Source of the DNA: Pseudomonadota bacterium
GTDB taxonomy: Bacteria; Pseudomonadota; Gammaproteobacteria; Burkholderiales; Burkholderiaceae_C
Assembly: GCA_023390985.1 (NCBI GenBank)
Contig: JAEWBU010000104.1
Span: 1-6,347 of the forward strand
DNA: 6,347 nucleotides
Direction of reading: 5' to 3'
Of the stretch, positions 1-6,347 are shown piece after piece. Positions within the stretch are counted from its first letter, which is position 1; each line of letters begins with the position of its first letter. A program made the translations under genes and the position numbers. Under the pieces are notes generated by a model. It did no database searches, was not told where the DNA came from, and was given only the letters and a program-made list of their open reading frames with translations.

Positions 1-329
1 ACGTCCAGCAGCTCCTTCTTGAACACGTAGGCCAGCGGATGCGGCATCAGCAGCGGCATCAGGAAGGTCTCCATCGTGGACTGGTGCTTGACCAGCAGGA
101 TGGCCGGCGCGGTGGTGCCTACCGGCAGGTTCTCCATGCCGGTGACGCGCCACTGCACGCCGCAGATCAGCCGCAGGCCCTTGAGCGCCCAGGTGAGCCA
201 GGTGACGGCCATCCAGTACATCGGGATGCCCCGGCGCCAGATCGAGGCGACCACCATGATGATCCCCCACGGGATCACGGTGACCAGCATCCACAGCATG
301 TGGACGGTCGAACGGAGGAACGCCAGCAC
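1..329 (-). CDS. plsC: 1-acyl-sn-glycerol-3-phosphate acyltransferase (PlsC family), C-terminus cut by the window edge
   Basis: Only the first 109 residues are visible; the frame is open to the left edge. The product would transfer an acyl chain to lysophosphatidic acid, making phosphatidic acid at the inner membrane. A hydrophobic N-terminal segment (about 9-30: HMLWMLVTVIPWGIIMVVAS) is followed by a second hydrophobic stretch (36-49). RVTGMENLP at 61-69 is typical of the family. The acyltransferase block I is LLVKHQSTMETF at 78-89, with His82 and Glu87 forming an HX4E variant of the usual HX4D. VFKKELL at 102-108 matches the beginning of the next conserved block. The start is taken as GTG at 329, one base after the gmhB TAA; the ATG at 299 is an in-frame alternative that would shorten the membrane segment. 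Neither has a clear Shine-Dalgarno. The family is clear. Because the C-terminal half is missing, another lysophospholipid acyltransferase of the same superfamily cannot be excluded. Confidence 0.85.
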   Translation of the reverse strand, partial: MLAFLRSTVHMLWMLVTVIPWGIIMVVASIWRRGIPMYWMAVTWLTWALKGLRLICGVQWRVTGMENLPVGTTAPAILLVKHQSTMETFLMPLLMPHPLAYVFKKELLD

Positions 330-330
330 G

Positions 331-897
331 TTACGGCTGCGGACGAGGCGCAGGCCGCGTCACCAGGTAGTCGGCGAAGGCGGCCAGGTCGCGATGCACG
401 CGCGTGCCGGCCGGAAAGGTCTCGGGCAGCGGGCGATCGGCGAATTCCGCGCCCTTGCCCGTGAGTACCAGGTGCGGCTCGCAGCCCGCCGCGGCGCCCG
501 CCTGCAGGTCGCGCAGGCCGTCGCCGACCACCGGCGTTCCCTTGAGTTCGACGCCGAAGCGATCGGCGATCTGCTCGAACAGCCCCGGCAGCGGCTTGCG
601 GCAGTTGCAGCCGTCTTCCGGCGTGTGCGGGCAGTAGAAGATGGCGTCCACGCGGCCGCCGTGCGCGGCCAGCAGCTTGTGCATCTTCGCGTGCATGGCG
701 TTGAGCGAGGCCACGTCGAACAGGCCGCGGCCCAGGCCCGACTGGTTGGACGCGATGGCCACATGCCAGCCGGCGTGGTTGAGGCGAGCGATCGCTTCCA
801 GCGCGCCTGGCAGCGGCTCCCACTCCTGCGGCGACTTGATGAATTCGTCGCTGTCGGCATTGATGGTGCCGTCGCGGTCGAGGATGACGAGCTTCAT
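331..897 (-). CDS. gmhB: D-glycero-beta-D-manno-heptose-1,7-bisphosphate 7-phosphatase
   Basis: This 188-residue cytoplasmic HAD-superfamily (IIIA) phosphatase removes the C7 phosphate of heptose 1,7-bisphosphate on the way to ADP-heptose for the LPS inner core. The N-terminal DRDGTIN holds nucleophile Asp7 and acid/base Asp9. SNQSGLGRG at 50-58 is the GmhB/HisB-N signature. Zinc ligands Cys89, His91, Cys97 and Cys99 are followed by Arg100-Lys101-Pro102. GDGLRD at 125-130 carries Mg2+-binding Asp126, with Gly where many relatives have Ser or Lys. The zinc loop is shorter than in E. coli. Only the phosphatase is present, with no fusion to the HisB dehydratase, and none of the neighbours is a histidine gene. 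This favours GmhB over histidinol phosphatase. ATG overlaps the glyS stop by 4 bp; a partial AGG lies 8 nt before it. TAA stop, one base before the putative plsC start. Confidence 0.93.
   Translation of the reverse strand: MKLVILDRDGTINADSDEFIKSPQEWEPLPGALEAIARLNHAGWHVAIASNQSGLGRGLFDVASLNAMHAKMHKLLAAHGGRVDAIFYCPHTPEDGCNCRKPLPGLFEQIADRFGVELKGTPVVGDGLRDLQAGAAAGCEPHLVLTGKGAEFADRPLPETFPAGTRVHRDLAAFADYLVTRPAPRPQP
894..897 (-). other. glyS/gmhB ATGA stop-start overlap
   Basis: The minus strand reads ATGA: the gmhB ATG overlaps the glyS TGA. Only a partial AGG sits 8 nt upstream of the start. This supports co-transcription and translational coupling of gmhB to glyS. Confidence 0.8.
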
Positions 898-3008
898 GCG
901 GCCAACCTGGAGAGATCGGCGACGCGGTTCATCGCGCCGTGCAGCGTGGCCAGCAGGCCCAGGCGGTTGAGGCGCAGGTCGGCCTCCTCGGCATTGACCA
1001 TCACGCCGTCGAAGAACGCGTCCACAGGCGCGCGCAGGGCGGCCAGCGTCTGCAGCGAGCCGGTGTAGTCGCCCGCCTCGAACTTGGCCTTGGCCGCGGG
1101 CGCGAGTTCGCGCGTCGCGGCGTACAGGGCCTTCTCGGCGTCTTCCTTCAGCAGGCCTTCACTGACGTGCGCGTCCACCGTGCCGTCGGCCTTCTTCAGG
1201 ATGTTGCCGATGCGCTTGTTGGCGGCGGCCAGCGCCGGCGCCTCGGGCAGCGCGGCGAAGGCGCGCACCGCTTCCAGGCGCGGCTTGATCTCCTTCCAGG
1301 GCGGGCGGACGGCGATGACCGCCTCGACCTCGCTGGCCGCATGGCCCTGGTCGCGCAGGTAGCCGGCGATGCGCTCGTAGATGAACTGCAGCACCTGCTC
1401 GTTGCTCTCCTTCGCCTTGGGCAGCAGCGGCCCGAAGCTGGCGGACGCGACGTCGACCAGCGTCGGCAGGTCCAGCGGCAGGCCGCGTTCGATCAGCATG
1501 CGCACCACGCCCAGGGCATGGCGGCGCAACGCGAACGGGTCCTTGTCGCCCGAGGGCAGCTGGCCGATGCCGAACAGGCCGACCAGCGTCTCGATCTTGT
1601 CGGCCAGCGCCACCGCCACGCCGACTTCGCCGCGCGGCAGCTCGTCGCCGGCGAAACGCGGCTTGTAGTGGTCCTCGATGGCGTCGGCCACCGGCGCCGG
1701 CAGGCCGTCGTGCTGGGCATAGTAGCGGCCCATGATGCCCTGCAACTCGGGGAACTCACCCACCATGTCGGTCAGCAGGTCGGCCTTGGCCAGGCGGGCG
1801 GCAGTGTCGGCGGCCTGGGCCAGCGAATCGCCGCCCAGCTGCGAGCCGATGTGGCGCGCGATGGCGCGCACGCGCTCCACGCGCTCGCCCTGCGTGCCCA
1901 GCTTGTTGTGATAGACGACCTTGGCCAGGCCGGCCACGCGCGATTCCAGCGGCTTCTTGCGGTCCTGGTCGAAGAAGAACTTGGCATCGGCCAGGCGCGG
2001 ACGCACCACGCGCTCGTTGCCGCCGATCACCGCCGAAGGATCCTGCGGCGAAATGTTGCTCACCACCAGGAAACGGTGCGTGAGCCGGCCTTGCGCGTCC
2101 AGCAGCGGGAAGTATTTCTGGTTGGCCTTCATCGTGAGGATGAGGCATTCCTGCGGGACTTCGAGGAACTCGCGCTCGAACTGGCAGACCAGCACATTGG
2201 GGCGTTCGACCAGCGCCGTGACTTCATCGAGGAGCGCCTCGTCGTCGATGGCGCGGGCGCCTTCGCCGCCCTGCTTCGCGGCGGCGGCGAGCTGGCGCGC
2301 GATCTCGGCGCGGCGGCCCTCGAAGCTGGCGATCACCGCGCCCTGCTCCTGCAGCACCTGGGCGTAGTGATCGGCGTCGGGGATCTCGACCTGCGGCTTG
2401 GCCGCTTCGAAGCGATGGCCGTGCGTGGTGCGCCCGGCCTTCAGGCCCAGCGCTTCGACCGGCACGACCTCGCGGCCATGGAGCGCGACCAGCGAATGCG
2501 CGGGCCGCACGAACTTCACGTCGCTCCAGCCGTCGGCCAGCTGGTAGGTCATCACCTTCGGGATCGGCAGGCGCGCGATGGCTTCGGCCAGTGACTTCTG
2601 CAGGCCTTCCGCGAGCGTGGCGCCGGGCATCGTGCTCTCGTAGAAGAGCGCTTCGTTCTTTCCGTCGGGCGCGCGCTTGAGCGAAGCGACCGCCGAAGCA
2701 TCCGCGCCCAGCGCCTGCAGCTTCTTGAGGAGCGCGGGCGTGGCCTGGCCCTGGGCGTCGAGGCCCACACTGGCGGGCATGAGCTTTTGCGAGACCGCCT
2801 TGTCGGCGGCGCGATCGGCCACGGCCGTCACGTGCGCGGCCAGGCGGCGCGGCGAAGCGAACGGCGTCAGCACCGAGTCGGCGCCGGCCAGGCCTTGCGC
2901 CTTCAGCTGTTCCAGCAGCGCGCCGCCGAAAGCCTCGCCCAGCTTCTTGAGCGACTTGGGCGGCAGTTCCTCGACGTGCAGTTCGACCAGCAGGTTGGAA
3001 GTCGTCAT
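894..3008 (-). CDS. glyS: Glycine--tRNA ligase beta subunit
   Basis: This is the large beta subunit of the tetrameric glycyl-tRNA synthetase, mainly responsible for tRNA recognition. At 704 residues (E. coli GlyS is about 690) it is full length. Landmarks are the N-terminal NLLVELHVEELPPKSLKKLG; TPFASPRRLAAHV at about 48-60; ECLILTMKANQKYFPL at about 287-302; ADAKFFFDQD near 340-349; ADLLTDMVGEFPELQGIMGRYYA at about 408-430; and the HD-like region ALADKIETLVGLFGIGQLPSGDKDPFALRR at about 467-496, which is strongly family-specific. A DALR-type anticodon-binding region at the C-terminus ends in the FFDGVMVN and LRLNRLGLL motifs. The ATG at 3008 is preferred over the adjacent in-frame GTG at 3011 because GGAGG lies 7 nt before the ATG but only 4 nt before the GTG. 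Its TGA overlaps the gmhB ATG (ATGA). I see no frameshift or missing block. Confidence 0.97.
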   Translation of the reverse strand: MTTSNLLVELHVEELPPKSLKKLGEAFGGALLEQLKAQGLAGADSVLTPFASPRRLAAHVTAVADRAADKAVSQKLMPASVGLDAQGQATPALLKKLQALGADASAVASLKRAPDGKNEALFYESTMPGATLAEGLQKSLAEAIARLPIPKVMTYQLADGWSDVKFVRPAHSLVALHGREVVPVEALGLKAGRTTHGHRFEAAKPQVEIPDADHYAQVLQEQGAVIASFEGRRAEIARQLAAAAKQGGEGARAIDDEALLDEVTALVERPNVLVCQFEREFLEVPQECLILTMKANQKYFPLLDAQGRLTHRFLVVSNISPQDPSAVIGGNERVVRPRLADAKFFFDQDRKKPLESRVAGLAKVVYHNKLGTQGERVERVRAIARHIGSQLGGDSLAQAADTAARLAKADLLTDMVGEFPELQGIMGRYYAQHDGLPAPVADAIEDHYKPRFAGDELPRGEVGVAVALADKIETLVGLFGIGQLPSGDKDPFALRRHALGVVRMLIERGLPLDLPTLVDVASASFGPLLPKAKESNEQVLQFIYERIAGYLRDQGHAASEVEAVIAVRPPWKEIKPRLEAVRAFAALPEAPALAAANKRIGNILKKADGTVDAHVSEGLLKEDAEKALYAATRELAPAAKAKFEAGDYTGSLQTLAALRAPVDAFFDGVMVNAEEADLRLNRLGLLATLHGAMNRVADLSRLAA

Positions 3009-3937
3009 CACGCGGCCTCCACCAGCTTGTCGGCCACCATCTTGGCGGTGGCCGCGTCCGCCCAGGCCTTGGGCGCCATCGGGAAACCCAGCCGTTGGCG
3101 GCTGAGCAGATAAGCCTGCGCCACGGCACGCGCCAGGTTGCGGATGCGGCCGATGTAGGCCGCGCGTTCGGTCACGCTGATGGCACCGCGAGCGTCCAGC
3201 AGGTTGAAGGTGTGCGCGGCCTTGAGCACCTGCTCATACGCCGGCAGCGCGAGCTGCTGCTCCATCAGGTACTTGGCCTGCTTCTCGTGCGCGCCGAAGG
3301 CGGTGAACAGGAACTCGGCGTCGCTGTGCTCGAAGTTGTAGGTCGACTGCTCGACCTCGTTCTGCTTGTAGACGTCGCCATAGCTGAGGCCCTCGGTCCA
3401 CTTCAGGTCGTAGACGTTGTCCACGCCCTGCAGGTACATGGCCAGGCGCTCCAGGCCGTAGGTGATCTCGCCGGTGATCGGCTTGCAGTCGATGCCGCCG
3501 ACCTGCTGGAAGTAGGTGAACTGCGTCACCTCCATGCCGTTGAGCCAGACCTCCCAGCCGAGGCCCCAGGCGCCGAGCGTCGGGTTCTCCCAATCGTCCT
3601 CGACGAAGCGGATGTCGTTCTTCTTCAGGTCGAAGCCCAGCGCCTGCAGCGAGCCGAGGTACAGCTCCAGGATGTCGGCCGGCGCCGGCTTGAGCACCAC
3701 CTGGTACTGGTAGTAGTGCTGCAGGCGGTTCGGGTTCTCGCCGTAGCGGCCGTCCTTGGGGCGGCGGCTGGGCTGCACGTAGCCCGCCTTCCACGGCTCC
3801 GGGCCGATGGCGCGCAGGAAGGTGGCCGTGTGCGAGGTGCCGGCGCCGACTTCCATGTCGTACGGCTGCAGCAGCGCGCAGCCCTGGGCGTCCCAGTACG
3901 ACTGCAGCTTCAGGATGATTTGCTGGAAAGTGAGCAT
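3008..3937 (-). CDS. glyQ: Glycine--tRNA ligase alpha subunit
   Basis: This is the catalytic alpha subunit of the bacterial alpha2beta2 glycyl-tRNA synthetase, which activates glycine with ATP and joins it to tRNA-Gly in the cytoplasm. The 309 residues are close to the roughly 303 of E. coli GlyQ. Family landmarks are the start MLTFQQIILKLQSYWDAQGC, QPYDMEVGAGTSHTATF at 24-40, the arginine-rich motif 2 region QPSRRPKDGRYGENPNR at 55-71, ENPTLGAWGLGWEVWLNGMEV at 117-137, and class II motif 3 in GEITYGLERLAMYLQ at 156-170. The ATG at 3937 was chosen because the family's conserved N-terminus begins exactly there. An in-frame ATG at 4000 would add 21 unrelated residues and run back into lnt. Only a weak GAG sits just upstream, so coupling to lnt is plausible. 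The TGA stop overlaps the glyS ATG by one base (TGATG), fitting 1:1 subunit production. Confidence 0.98.
   Translation of the reverse strand: MLTFQQIILKLQSYWDAQGCALLQPYDMEVGAGTSHTATFLRAIGPEPWKAGYVQPSRRPKDGRYGENPNRLQHYYQYQVVLKPAPADILELYLGSLQALGFDLKKNDIRFVEDDWENPTLGAWGLGWEVWLNGMEVTQFTYFQQVGGIDCKPITGEITYGLERLAMYLQGVDNVYDLKWTEGLSYGDVYKQNEVEQSTYNFEHSDAEFLFTAFGAHEKQAKYLMEQQLALPAYEQVLKAAHTFNLLDARGAISVTERAAYIGRIRNLARAVAQAYLLSRQRLGFPMAPKAWADAATAKMVADKLVEAA
3016..3020 (-). promoter_or_regulatory. Shine-Dalgarno of glyS inside the end of glyQ
   Basis: The minus strand reads GGAGG here, followed by a 7-nt spacer and the ATG at 3008. It lies within the last codons of glyQ. It is the strongest ribosome-binding sequence I found in front of any gene in the window, and it decides between the GTG at 3011 and the ATG at 3008 in favour of the ATG. 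Confidence 0.8.
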
Positions 3938-3947
3938 TGGCTCGATT

Positions 3948-5486
3948 TTAGTTGCCCGGTCTCCGGCGAAGCCGCGGCAGCGCTCCCAAAACAGGAGCAA
4001 GCGCCAGCAGCCACAGCGGTGCGAGTCCGAAGCGCGATGCCCACCACGCGAACGGCGTCGTGCCCTCGCGACCGGCCACCTGCCCTTCGAGCACGGCGCG
4101 GGTGTGCGGCGCCAGCGACCGGGTCACGCGGGCCCGGTGGTCGATGATGGCCGTCGCGCCGGTGTTGGTGGCCCGGATCACGGGCCGCGCGAACTCCAGG
4201 GCGCGCATCCGGCTGATGTGCAGGTGCTGGTCGATCGCGATGCTGTCGCCGAACCAGCCGATGTTGCTGACGTTGACGAAGATCGTGGGCGCGCGGGCGG
4301 GGTCGGCGAAGCGAGCCGCCAGTTCTTCGCCGAAGAGGTCCTCGTAGCAGACGTTGGGCGCCAGGCGCTGGCCGCGCCACTCGAACGAGGGCTGCCCCAC
4401 CGAGCCGCGGTTGAAATCACCCAGCGGGATGTTCATCAGGTCGGTGAACCAGCGGAACAGCGGCGGGATGAACTCGCCGAACGGCACCAGGTGGTGCTTG
4501 TCGAAACGGTAGGCGTCGGCGCCGGGCTTGAAGCCGACGACGGAGTTGGTGTAGCCCTGCTCGTAGCCGCCCAGCGGCATGCCGATCAGCGCGGCCTGCT
4601 CGCCGCGGCTGAACCGCTCGGCCAGGTCCTGCAGGTAGCCCTCGGGCAACTGCTGCGGTAGCAGCGGGATCGCCGTCTCGGGGGCCACGACCAGGGGCGT
4701 GCGGCTGGCCTTGAGCTGCTCCGCGTACCACGCCAGCGCCAGCGGCACGCCGGTGCGGCCTTCGAACTTCTCGTCCTGCGGGATGTTGCCCTGCAGGAGC
4801 GTCACGGACAGCGGCTCGCCCGCAGCGCGGTCGTGCGTCGGTGCCACCTGGGTGCAGGCCGCCAGCAGCAGCACCGCGGCCCCTGACGCGACCCAGTAGC
4901 GGCGCGAGCGCCAGGCCTGGGGCAGGCAGGCCAACCCCGCGGCGATCGCTGCCGCGACCGCGCCGATGCCGTAGACGCCGATCCAGGGCGCGAGGAAGGC
5001 CAGCGGCCCGTCGACGTGCGCATACCCGCCGGCACCCCAGGGAAAGCCGGTGAACCAGCGGCCCCGCATCAGCTCGGCGCCGAGCCATAGCGCGGCGAAG
5101 GCCAGCGCCCCGAGCACGGGGCTCCGCGGTGACAGCCAGCGCCAGAACCCTGCCGCGACCGCGTAATAGCTGCCGAGGAAGGCGGCCAGCGCGAGCACCG
5201 CGATGGCCGCGAGTACCGACGGCAGCCCGCCGTAGGTGTGCATGGAGATGAAGAGCCACCAGAACGTGCCGGTGAGCCAGGCGGTGGCGAAGGCCCAGCC
5301 GCGCAGCCCGGCCGATCGCGCCGACGGCGCCTGCGCCACGCACCAGGCCAGCACCGCCAGCGAGGCGATCTGCAGCCACCACAGCGGCCGGCCCCAGCCG
5401 GGTACGGCGATGGATACCGCCTGCGCCAGCCCGGCGGCCGGCGCCAGCATCCAGGGCAGCGCCGCGGAGCGGGCCGCGCGGATCAC
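3948..5486 (-). CDS. lnt: Apolipoprotein N-acyltransferase
   Basis: This 512-residue inner-membrane enzyme performs the last step of lipoprotein maturation after Lgt and LspA: it moves an acyl chain from a phospholipid to the N-terminal cysteine of apolipoproteins. About seven hydrophobic segments fill residues 9-211, followed by a periplasmic nitrilase-fold domain at about 225-470 and a last membrane segment near 480-501. The catalytic triad is visible: Glu270 (VVAPETAIP), Lys330 (FDKHHLVPFGE) and Cys380 (NVCYED); Glu338, Tyr381 and Glu382 match further essential E. coli residues. The position equivalent to E. coli Trp237 is Phe241. The start is a GTG whose last three bases with the next A form GTGA, overlapping the corC stop. 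No Shine-Dalgarno precedes it, so coupled re-initiation is likely. The next in-frame ATG (residue 13) would cut into the first membrane segment and also lacks a good ribosome site. TAA stop, 10 bp before glyQ. Confidence 0.97.
   Translation of the reverse strand: MIRAARSAALPWMLAPAAGLAQAVSIAVPGWGRPLWWLQIASLAVLAWCVAQAPSARSAGLRGWAFATAWLTGTFWWLFISMHTYGGLPSVLAAIAVLALAAFLGSYYAVAAGFWRWLSPRSPVLGALAFAALWLGAELMRGRWFTGFPWGAGGYAHVDGPLAFLAPWIGVYGIGAVAAAIAAGLACLPQAWRSRRYWVASGAAVLLLAACTQVAPTHDRAAGEPLSVTLLQGNIPQDEKFEGRTGVPLALAWYAEQLKASRTPLVVAPETAIPLLPQQLPEGYLQDLAERFSRGEQAALIGMPLGGYEQGYTNSVVGFKPGADAYRFDKHHLVPFGEFIPPLFRWFTDLMNIPLGDFNRGSVGQPSFEWRGQRLAPNVCYEDLFGEELAARFADPARAPTIFVNVSNIGWFGDSIAIDQHLHISRMRALEFARPVIRATNTGATAIIDHRARVTRSLAPHTRAVLEGQVAGREGTTPFAWWASRFGLAPLWLLALAPVLGALPRLRRRPGN
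5483..5486 (-). other. corC/lnt GTGA stop-start overlap
   Basis: The minus strand reads GTGA: the corC TGA stop shares two bases with the lnt GTG start. The preceding bases (repeated GAC codons, then ACCGG) contain no Shine-Dalgarno. lnt translation is therefore inferred to depend on ribosomes finishing corC. Confidence 0.75.
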
Positions 5487-6347
5487 CCGGTGTCGTCGTC
5501 GTTGCGAGCCGGCGCCACCTTGAACCAGCGCACGGCGCCGCCCTTGGTGTGCAGCACGACGAAGTCCAGCCCGGCGACGTGGTGCAGCTCGCCGCGCTTG
5601 GGCACGTGGCCCATCGCGTGGGCGATCAGCCCGCCGATGGTCTCGAAGCGGTGATCGTCCTCGTCGCGGTCCTGAGGCGGCACGAGGTCGACGCCGAAGA
5701 ACTCGTCCACCTTCTCGACCGGCGTGTCGCCGCTGACGCGGTAGGTGCGGTCGGCCAGGGCGAAGATGTCGCCCTCCTCCTCGGCGATGTCGAACTCGTC
5801 CTCGATCTCGCCGACGATCTGCTCGAGCACGTCCTCGATGGTGATCAGCCCGGCCACGCGGCCGAACTCGTCGATCACCACGGCCAGGTGGTTGCGGTTG
5901 CCGCGGAACTCGCGCAACAGGTCGTTCAGGCCCTTGCTCTCGGGCACGAACACCGCCGGGCGCAGCAGCGCGCGGATGTTCAGCTCGGGCGCGCGCTGCA
6001 GCTTGAGCAGGTCCTTGGCGAGCAGGATGCCGATGATGTTCTCGCGGTCGCCCTCGTACACCGGGAAACGGGAGTGCGCCGTGTCGATCACGAGGTGCAG
6101 GATGTCCTCGTACGGCGAATCGATGTCGACCAGGTCCATCCGCGGGGCGGCGACCATGACGTCGCCGGCCGTCAGATCGGCCATCTTGATGACGCCCTCG
6201 AGCATCACGCGCGACTCGGCGTCGATGACCTCGTTGTCTTCGGCGTCGGCCAGGGTTTCGATCAGTTCATCGCGCGAATCCGGGCCCGGACGGATGAATT
6301 CGGCGACCTTCTGCAGGAACGTGCGCCGGTCCTCTTTCTCATGGGAC
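5483..6347 (-). CDS. corC: CorC/YbeX-type CBS-domain protein, 5'-truncated by the window edge
   Basis: The frame stays open to the right edge, giving 287 visible residues; the true start lies outside, probably only some ten residues away judging by the family's usual length near 290-300. An acidic N-terminal stretch (visible residues 1-60, including LIETLADAEDNEVID) precedes two CBS domains at about 64-117 (SRFPVYEG, IIGILLAKDLL) and 128-177 (HLAVVIDEFGRVAGLITIED). A CorC_HlyC transporter-associated domain follows at about 194-278. No DUF21 membrane domain is present, so this is the soluble, cytoplasmic type, unlike CNNM-like magnesium transporters. The family was named for a role in cobalt/magnesium efflux with CorA; in E. 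coli, YbeX is encoded beside ybeZ-ybeY and lnt and is linked to ribosome metabolism. CBS pairs usually bind adenine nucleotides. The gene overlaps lnt by 4 bp. Family assignment is firm; the exact role is not. The internal GTG at 6208 is not the start, because conserved family sequence continues upstream of it. Confidence 0.95.
   Translation of the reverse strand, partial: SHEKEDRRTFLQKVAEFIRPGPDSRDELIETLADAEDNEVIDAESRVMLEGVIKMADLTAGDVMVAAPRMDLVDIDSPYEDILHLVIDTAHSRFPVYEGDRENIIGILLAKDLLKLQRAPELNIRALLRPAVFVPESKGLNDLLREFRGNRNHLAVVIDEFGRVAGLITIEDVLEQIVGEIEDEFDIAEEEGDIFALADRTYRVSGDTPVEKVDEFFGVDLVPPQDRDEDDHRFETIGGLIAHAMGHVPKRGELHHVAGLDFVVLHTKGGAVRWFKVAPARNDDDTG

Noticed and set aside
76..1068. A 330-residue plus-strand open frame opposite plsC, gmhB and the end of glyS.
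   Set aside because: It spans three well-supported minus-strand genes and carries no recognisable motif.
939..2594. A 551-residue plus-strand open frame running antisense to glyS.
   Set aside because: Its reading is rich in Arg, Gln, His and Gly with no recognisable domain, and it lies opposite a gene with firm family landmarks. Long antisense open frames are expected in GC-rich DNA with strong codon bias.
3945..3950. TAAAAT on the minus strand before glyQ, resembling a -10 promoter element.
   Set aside because: It contains the lnt stop codon, has no acceptable -35 hexamer about 17 bp upstream, and would start transcription almost on the glyQ ATG.
3982..3998. Inverted repeat GCTCC / GGAGC with a 7-nt loop near the end of lnt, considered as a terminator.
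   Set aside because: The stem is only 5 bp, lies inside lnt coding sequence and is not followed by a T tract on the minus strand.
3938..4000. An upstream in-frame ATG that would lengthen GlyQ by 21 residues.
   Set aside because: The added residues do not resemble GlyQ, would overlap lnt by about 50 bases, and the conserved family N-terminus begins exactly at the ATG at 3937.
3095..4147. A 350-residue plus-strand open frame antisense to glyQ and the end of lnt.
   Set aside because: It has low-complexity Leu/Val/Arg/Gln-rich composition, crosses the boundary between two real genes, and shows no domain or ribosome site I could recognise. It is a compositional shadow.
5483..6208. A shorter corC starting at the GTG at 6208.
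   Set aside because: Conserved CorC sequence (LIETLADAEDNEVIDAESR) continues upstream in the same frame to the window edge, so the real start lies outside.

Overview
The window is an ordinary, conserved chromosomal housekeeping segment, not an accessory island. GC content is high (about two thirds by eye) with strong third-position G/C bias. The protein sequences and the gene order corC-lnt-glyQ-glyS-gmhB-plsC point to a betaproteobacterium of the order Burkholderiales, most likely a Comamonadaceae-type organism (Ramlibacter/Variovorax-like). That placement comes from recognition, not from a search.

All six genes lie on the minus strand, so transcription runs from the right edge to the left edge. 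From upstream to downstream: corC/ybeX (CBS-domain protein, 5' end cut by the right edge); lnt (apolipoprotein N-acyltransferase); glyQ and glyS (alpha and beta subunits of glycyl-tRNA synthetase); gmhB (heptose bisphosphate phosphatase); and a plsC-type 1-acylglycerol-3-phosphate acyltransferase, cut by the left edge.

The genes are packed as one polycistron. corC/lnt overlap by GTGA, lnt/glyQ are separated by 10 bp, glyQ/glyS overlap at TGATG, glyS/gmhB overlap by ATGA, and gmhB is followed by a putative plsC GTG start after one base. No gap exceeds 10 bp. I see no convincing internal promoter, terminator, RNA gene, repeat, mobile element or CRISPR array.

Functionally, the cluster joins envelope assembly (lipoprotein N-acylation by Lnt, LPS inner-core heptose supply by GmhB, phosphatidic acid synthesis by PlsC) to translation (GlyQS charging tRNA-Gly, and CorC/YbeX, which is linked to ion homeostasis and ribosome metabolism).

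I found no evidence of a new biological system. The points worth a second look are residue-level variants in Lnt, PlsC and GmhB, and start sites that appear to depend on translational coupling.
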